From: Enterocloster clostridioformis
GTDB lineage: Bacteria > Bacillota > Clostridia > Lachnospirales > Lachnospiraceae
Length of the DNA: 64,000 nucleotides
Assembly (NCBI RefSeq): GCF_020297485.1
Contig: NZ_JAIWZC010000001.1
Span: 1,302,001 to 1,366,000 of the forward strand
Direction of reading: 5' to 3'
Shown here piece after piece: positions 61,601 to 64,000 of this stretch. Numbering within the stretch: the first letter of the stretch is position 1; each line of letters starts with the position of its first letter. Below the pieces are notes generated by a model, which was given only the letters and a program-made list of their open reading frames with translations, was not told the DNA's origin and ran no database searches. Both the position numbers and the translations under genes were made by a program.

Positions 61601-61851
61601 GTATGAATTGTTGGTTTGGACGCCTCCTCCCTCTGCTGATTATAATACGCAAAAAGGGCCTCCCCATGGGCGCACATTCCCCTGTAAGAATTCCCTTTGC
61701 TGCAGGAACAGGAGTAATCCCTTACTCTTCCGCTTCCCAGATATAAATTTACCTCAAATGTTTCCCCCTGGTCTTCAACCAGGCCTTTCACACCAGCCTC
61801 CCCCTTCCAGAAGCTGCTGGTGTTCATCCTGACAATCTTCATCTGCTTCAT
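58690..61851 (-). CDS. SWIM zinc finger / Snf2-family DEAD-box helicase
   Basis: 1053 residues. SWIM-type zinc finger near the N-terminus (C48-x-C50-x9-C60-x-H62), a long middle region (about 90-580), then the Snf2 helicase core: Walker A DDMGLGKTIQ near residue 610, motif II DEAQ, and motif VI DRTHRIGQ. Such proteins are ATP-driven DNA or nucleoprotein remodellers, related to HepA/RapA and SWI2/SNF2. Without a nearby methylase or nuclease there is no sign of a DISARM-like defence cluster. The upstream gene is argS, 78 bp away. Confidence 0.92.
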   Translation of the reverse strand: MKQMKIVRMNTSSFWKGEAGVKGLVEDQGETFEVNLYLGSGRVRDYSCSCSKGNSYRGMCAHGEALFAYYNQQREEASKPTIHTSSQVHTMIREYTNREVALILAEEADAQVRLEPVLILDGKDTRLEFKVGITRFYAVRDLRAFKEAVENGAHVAYGKDLSFHHNKSAFTDSSKELLALLMGGVQNQKAVRSLTLNRMNRDRFFEIMAGRTVEVQLPGGNRVMMDMEDSDPVASLKVEKTGRDGLKASLMGVAPMIGGEAPRPVAGCFRGERFLYVVSGQRLYRCSESCTQVMGLFMEQMCMERDESVMVGQRDIPLFYERVVKHILPYCRLMPEDVDFKDYEPEPLKASFRFDTGEDGALVMEPSLAYGSYEFHPLEDENLPRTICRDVPGEFRVSQLIHKYFKYKDPDGRRLVIRNNEDEIYRLMTEGMDEFRSMGDVYVSENLRQWEVLAPPRVTVGASAAGGWLELDVDMGGMNSQELNRILAAYSQKKKYYRLKNGQFLGLDEGGLTVISRMASEMGVTRKELQSGKVRLPAYRAFYLDYLLKESTGVTYYRDQMLKAMVRSVKSVEDSDFTAPERLRGVLREYQRIGYVWLRTLDSYGFGGILADDMGLGKTIQIIALLESAYGSGEQSPSLIICPASLVYNWEHEIRRFAPDLKVLSVVGSGSEREDLLKEVGKNSQVYQVIITSYDLLRRDIGLYEGVHFRYQVIDEAQYIKNASTQSARAVKSLDVQTRFALTGTPVENRLGELWSIFDYLMPGFLFGSKFFKKEYEVPIIRDGDAAALERLKRMIGPFVLRRIKKDVLKELPDKMEEVVYSNFEPEQKKLYAANAAKFKEKLSTGCFGRAGEGKLQILAELMRLRQICCDPRLCYDNYRGGSAKLETCMDLVRRGVAGGHKILLFSQFTSMLDIIHIRFEKEGIKSHLLTGATSKEERIRLVGDFGKDEVPVFLISLKAGGTGLNLTAADIVIHYDPWWNVAAQNQATDRTHRIGQDKQVTVYKLITRNTIEENILKLQEAKSHLADAVVPEGTVSFGSLTRDDILNIIKEE

Positions 61852-61929
61852 GCATCCTTTCAGCGGGATTCCTGATACCCCTGCCCCGGAGGGCGGAACG
61901 TATCAGGCCATCCCGGGACATCCCCGCGG

Positions 61930-63717
61930 TTACATGCGCTCCGGAGCCTCGATTCCCAACAGTCCGATGCAGGACTCCAGCACCCGTCTGGTAAGAGAAA
62001 TAAGACCGATATAGCTCTCCTTCCTGGCTTCATCCTCCTCTGCCAGAATCTTGGTATCATGATAAAAGCTGTTGAAGGCATTGGCCAGCTCGTAAATGTA
62101 CTGGCATATCTTATGAGGCGCTGTCTCCGCAAAGCTGTTTTCCAGAACCTCATTATATCTGGCCAGCAAGAGCATCAGAGCCTTCTCCGAACTTCCGGTG
62201 CAGGCAAGAATCTTCTTTTCAACGGCATCCTGGCTTACCTGGCCTCCGTTCTCCCTGTACTTGGCGATAATGGACTTGATTCTGACAATGGTATAGAGGA
62301 TATACGGACCTGTATTACCTTCAAATGAGGTAAAGCGCTCAATATCAAAGACATAATCCTTGGCAGCCTGGTTGGAGAGATCGCCGTACTTGAGGGCAGC
62401 CAGCCCTACCACTGCCGCCGTGCTCCTGGCCTCGTCCTCTGATACGGTCCTGTTCTCCATGATTCTCTGGTATACGGCTTCATTGATTTCCTCAATGAGC
62501 TTTTCCAGACGCATGACTCCGCCCTCACGTGTCTTAAAGGGCTTTCCGTCCTTTCCGTTCATGGTGCCGAATCCCAGGAAAATCATGGGGGTGTCTTCCT
62601 TCACAATACCTGCCCTCTTAGCCACTCTGAACACCTGCTCAAAGTGCATTCCCTGGCGTTTATCCACCACATAAATATAGCGGTCCGGCTTAAAATCCTG
62701 TTCCCGTTCCACAATGGTGGCCAAATCGGAAGTTGCATAAAGAGACGCTCCGTCGGACTTACGGATCAGGCAGGGCGGAATCTCCTTGGTGTCCGTATCC
62801 TGAGCCACATCCACCACCAGAGCTCCCTGGCTCTCATAGGCCAGCCCCTTATCCACCAGCATCTGAATCATGTCCCCGATGTAGGGCTCCGCGTCGCTTT
62901 CACCCTTCCACAAATCGAACTCCACGTTCAGGTTTGCGTAATTCTTCTTAAGGTCAGACACAGAGACAGCCATGATATGCTGCCAGATTGCCCGGAACGG
63001 GGCATATCCTCTCTGGAGCTTCAGGGTCGCCTGATGGGCCCTCTCCTTAAACACCTCGTCCACCTTGGACTTGGCGCTGGCCGCGGGATATATCTCCTCC
63101 AGCTCACTGATTGTAAACGGCGCCTCCTGCGGAAACGGTCCCTCAAAGGATTCGTCAAAATACACCAGCTCCGGCTTCCTGTCCTTTAGTTCCTCAATAA
63201 TAAGACCCATCTGCAGTCCCCAGTCCCCCAGATGCACATCACCAATCATATGGTGGCCCAGGAAACGGCCCATGCGCTTTATGCTCTCCCCGATAATGGC
63301 CGCCCGCAGATGGCCCACATGAAGGGGCTTTGCCACATTGGCCCCGCCGTAATCCACGATAACTGTCTCCGGCTTCTCAGGCGCTTCCAGTCCCAGCTTA
63401 TCTGCCGAAGCCATGGCCCCCGCATACTCTGCCAGAAACGCATCTGACAGCTTCAGGTTAATGAATCCCGGCATCACAGCCTCTGCCTCAGAAAAAACAG
63501 GGTGGGAGCCGCCTGAAGCCAGATGTTCCACCACCTGGTTCGCTATATCGATGGGCTTCTTCTTATATGCCTTAGCCGCTGCCATGGCACCGTTGCACTG
63601 GTACTCACACAGGTCGGGACGGTTGGATAAAACCACCTTTGCGAACGAATCCTCATATCCGCTGGCTGTAAATGCCTGCTTTAATTCCCGCTCCATCATA
63701 TCCAGAATCTTATTCAC
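61930..63717 (-). CDS. argS: Arginyl-tRNA synthetase
   Basis: 595 residues; charges tRNA-Arg. Class I signature HVGH (133-136) in the HIGH position of VAKPLHVGHLRAA. The N-terminal Add1-like domain (about 1-110) and the C-terminal DALR anticodon-binding region (about 470-595) are present. The KMSKS loop is degenerate, as in many ArgRS. Translation starts with GTG at 63717 (AAAGGAGAG upstream), giving MNKILDMM. The length is normal. Confidence 0.96.
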   Translation of the reverse strand: MNKILDMMERELKQAFTASGYEDSFAKVVLSNRPDLCEYQCNGAMAAAKAYKKKPIDIANQVVEHLASGGSHPVFSEAEAVMPGFINLKLSDAFLAEYAGAMASADKLGLEAPEKPETVIVDYGGANVAKPLHVGHLRAAIIGESIKRMGRFLGHHMIGDVHLGDWGLQMGLIIEELKDRKPELVYFDESFEGPFPQEAPFTISELEEIYPAASAKSKVDEVFKERAHQATLKLQRGYAPFRAIWQHIMAVSVSDLKKNYANLNVEFDLWKGESDAEPYIGDMIQMLVDKGLAYESQGALVVDVAQDTDTKEIPPCLIRKSDGASLYATSDLATIVEREQDFKPDRYIYVVDKRQGMHFEQVFRVAKRAGIVKEDTPMIFLGFGTMNGKDGKPFKTREGGVMRLEKLIEEINEAVYQRIMENRTVSEDEARSTAAVVGLAALKYGDLSNQAAKDYVFDIERFTSFEGNTGPYILYTIVRIKSIIAKYRENGGQVSQDAVEKKILACTGSSEKALMLLLARYNEVLENSFAETAPHKICQYIYELANAFNSFYHDTKILAEEDEARKESYIGLISLTRRVLESCIGLLGIEAPERM

Positions 63718-63770
63718 AATGTATACTCTCCTTTACTGTGACAATAGGTCTTTCCTTTTCCCGGAAAGTT

Positions 63771-63797
63771 AAAAACTGCCCCGGCATATACCGGAGC
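63771..63797 (-). terminator. Probable terminator of efp
   Basis: Minus-strand GCTCCGG (63797-63791) pairs with CCGGGGC (63784-63778) around TATATG, followed by AGTTTTT. 43 bp past the efp stop. Confidence 0.65.
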
Positions 63798-63840
63798 AAT
63801 TCTTACAAACCGCCTCCCAGGGCGTATCCGACAAGTTGTA

Positions 63841-64000
63841 TTATACTCGTGACAGATATTCGCCGGTTCTGGTGTCAATCTTAATCTTATCGCCGATTTC
63901 TACAAACAATGGTACGTATACGGTTGCACCTGTCTCCACGGTTGCCGGCTTATTGGCGCCGGTTGCGGTATCGCCCTTGAAACCTGGCTCTGTCTCTGTA
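63841..64000 (-). CDS. efp: Elongation factor P, C-terminal part (5' end outside window)
   Basis: Only the last ~52 codons lie in the window, and the frame leaves it on the right. The sequence [20 protein letters not shown] and the end [11 protein letters not shown] are the hallmark C-terminal domain of EF-P, which eases ribosome stalling at poly-proline. The stop is TAA at 63841-63843. Neighbours argS and efp are separated by a probable terminator. Confidence 0.9.
   Translation of the reverse strand, partial: TETEPGFKGDTATGANKPATVETGATVYVPLFVEIGDKIKIDTRTGEYLSRV

Noticed and set aside
58690..61851. DISARM-type defence cluster around the Snf2 helicase
   Set aside because: No methylase, DUF1998 or phospholipase-D gene is nearby; the context is argS and a flavoprotein.
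1..64000. rRNA, tRNA, insertion sequences, prophage or attachment sites
   Set aside because: No clover-leaf or rRNA-like sequence, transposase, integrase or flanking direct repeats were found by reading.

Overview
The window looks like chromosomal DNA of an obligately anaerobic, gut-type clostridium. The best guess is a Lachnospiraceae member of the Enterocloster / Clostridium bolteae-clostridioforme group. This is inferred from gene content and protein style: Rnf complex in the order CDGEAB, flavodiiron protein, AsrABC sulfite reductase, ATP-type PEP carboxykinase, a DUF6465 protein, and Lachnospiraceae-type wall enzymes with cadherin-like domains. Coding sequence is rich in G/C, intergenic spacers are clearly A/T-rich, and Shine-Dalgarno sequences are strong. 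No rRNA, tRNA, CRISPR array, prophage or insertion sequence was seen, so this is mostly stable core genome.

Layout. 1-2.6 kb: end of a membrane transporter, then asparagine synthase. 2.6-10.7 kb: diguanylate cyclase, a small XRE regulator, a cupin protein, an unrecognised protein, flavodiiron protein and asrABC. 10.9-16.4 kb: a cell-surface block (cohesin/cadherin-like membrane protein, glucosaminidase-like wall enzyme, D-Ala-D-Ala carboxypeptidase). 16.5-18.9 kb: a long intergenic hairpin, a Y-family polymerase and a pseudouridine synthase. 18.9-28.6 kb, minus strand: rRNA methyltransferase, DUF6465 protein, L,D-transpeptidase, DUF523 protein, MATE exporter, AI-2E-type permease and two aminotransferases. 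29.1-30.7 kb: two-subunit serine dehydratase. 30.9-34.5 kb: GntR-ABC module. 34.8-38.9 kb: LytS/LytTR two-component system with a CstA-family carrier. 39-45.6 kb: OLD-type ATPase/nuclease, DUF4349 lipoprotein, pckA, YhcH protein and a SleB-type hydrolase. 46-47.8 kb: sodium:solute symporter. 47.9-53.0 kb: the rnf operon. 53.2-57.3 kb: MarR-controlled heterodimeric ABC exporter. 57.5-64 kb: a repeat coiled-coil protein, an iron-sulfur flavoprotein, a SWIM/Snf2 helicase, argS and the end of efp.

How the genes work together. Much of the window concerns pyruvate and redox balance. Serine dehydratase makes pyruvate. The LytS/LytTR-CstA cluster resembles known pyruvate-sensing and uptake systems. 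PckA links PEP and oxaloacetate. Rnf couples ferredoxin oxidation to an ion gradient. The flavodiiron protein and Asr dispose of O2/NO and sulfite. A second theme is the envelope, with four wall-active enzymes plus surface proteins.

The strongest new observations are regulatory. Three LytTR-like boxes lie at exact 21-bp spacing directly upstream of the cstA promoter. One rare palindrome is shared by the XRE regulator gene and the flavodiiron promoter. A 26-bp perfect, purine-rich inverted repeat lies between dacF and the Y-family polymerase, beside a LexA-like box. The rnf mRNA leader can form mutually exclusive stems. Protein-level oddities include a ~165-residue Gly/Ser insert that splits a glucosaminidase, a cysteine-rich tail on RnfE, a four-cysteine cluster in an OLD ATPase, and an IGGADGPT motif in an ABC permease. 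No clearly new multi-gene defence or biosynthetic system is evident.
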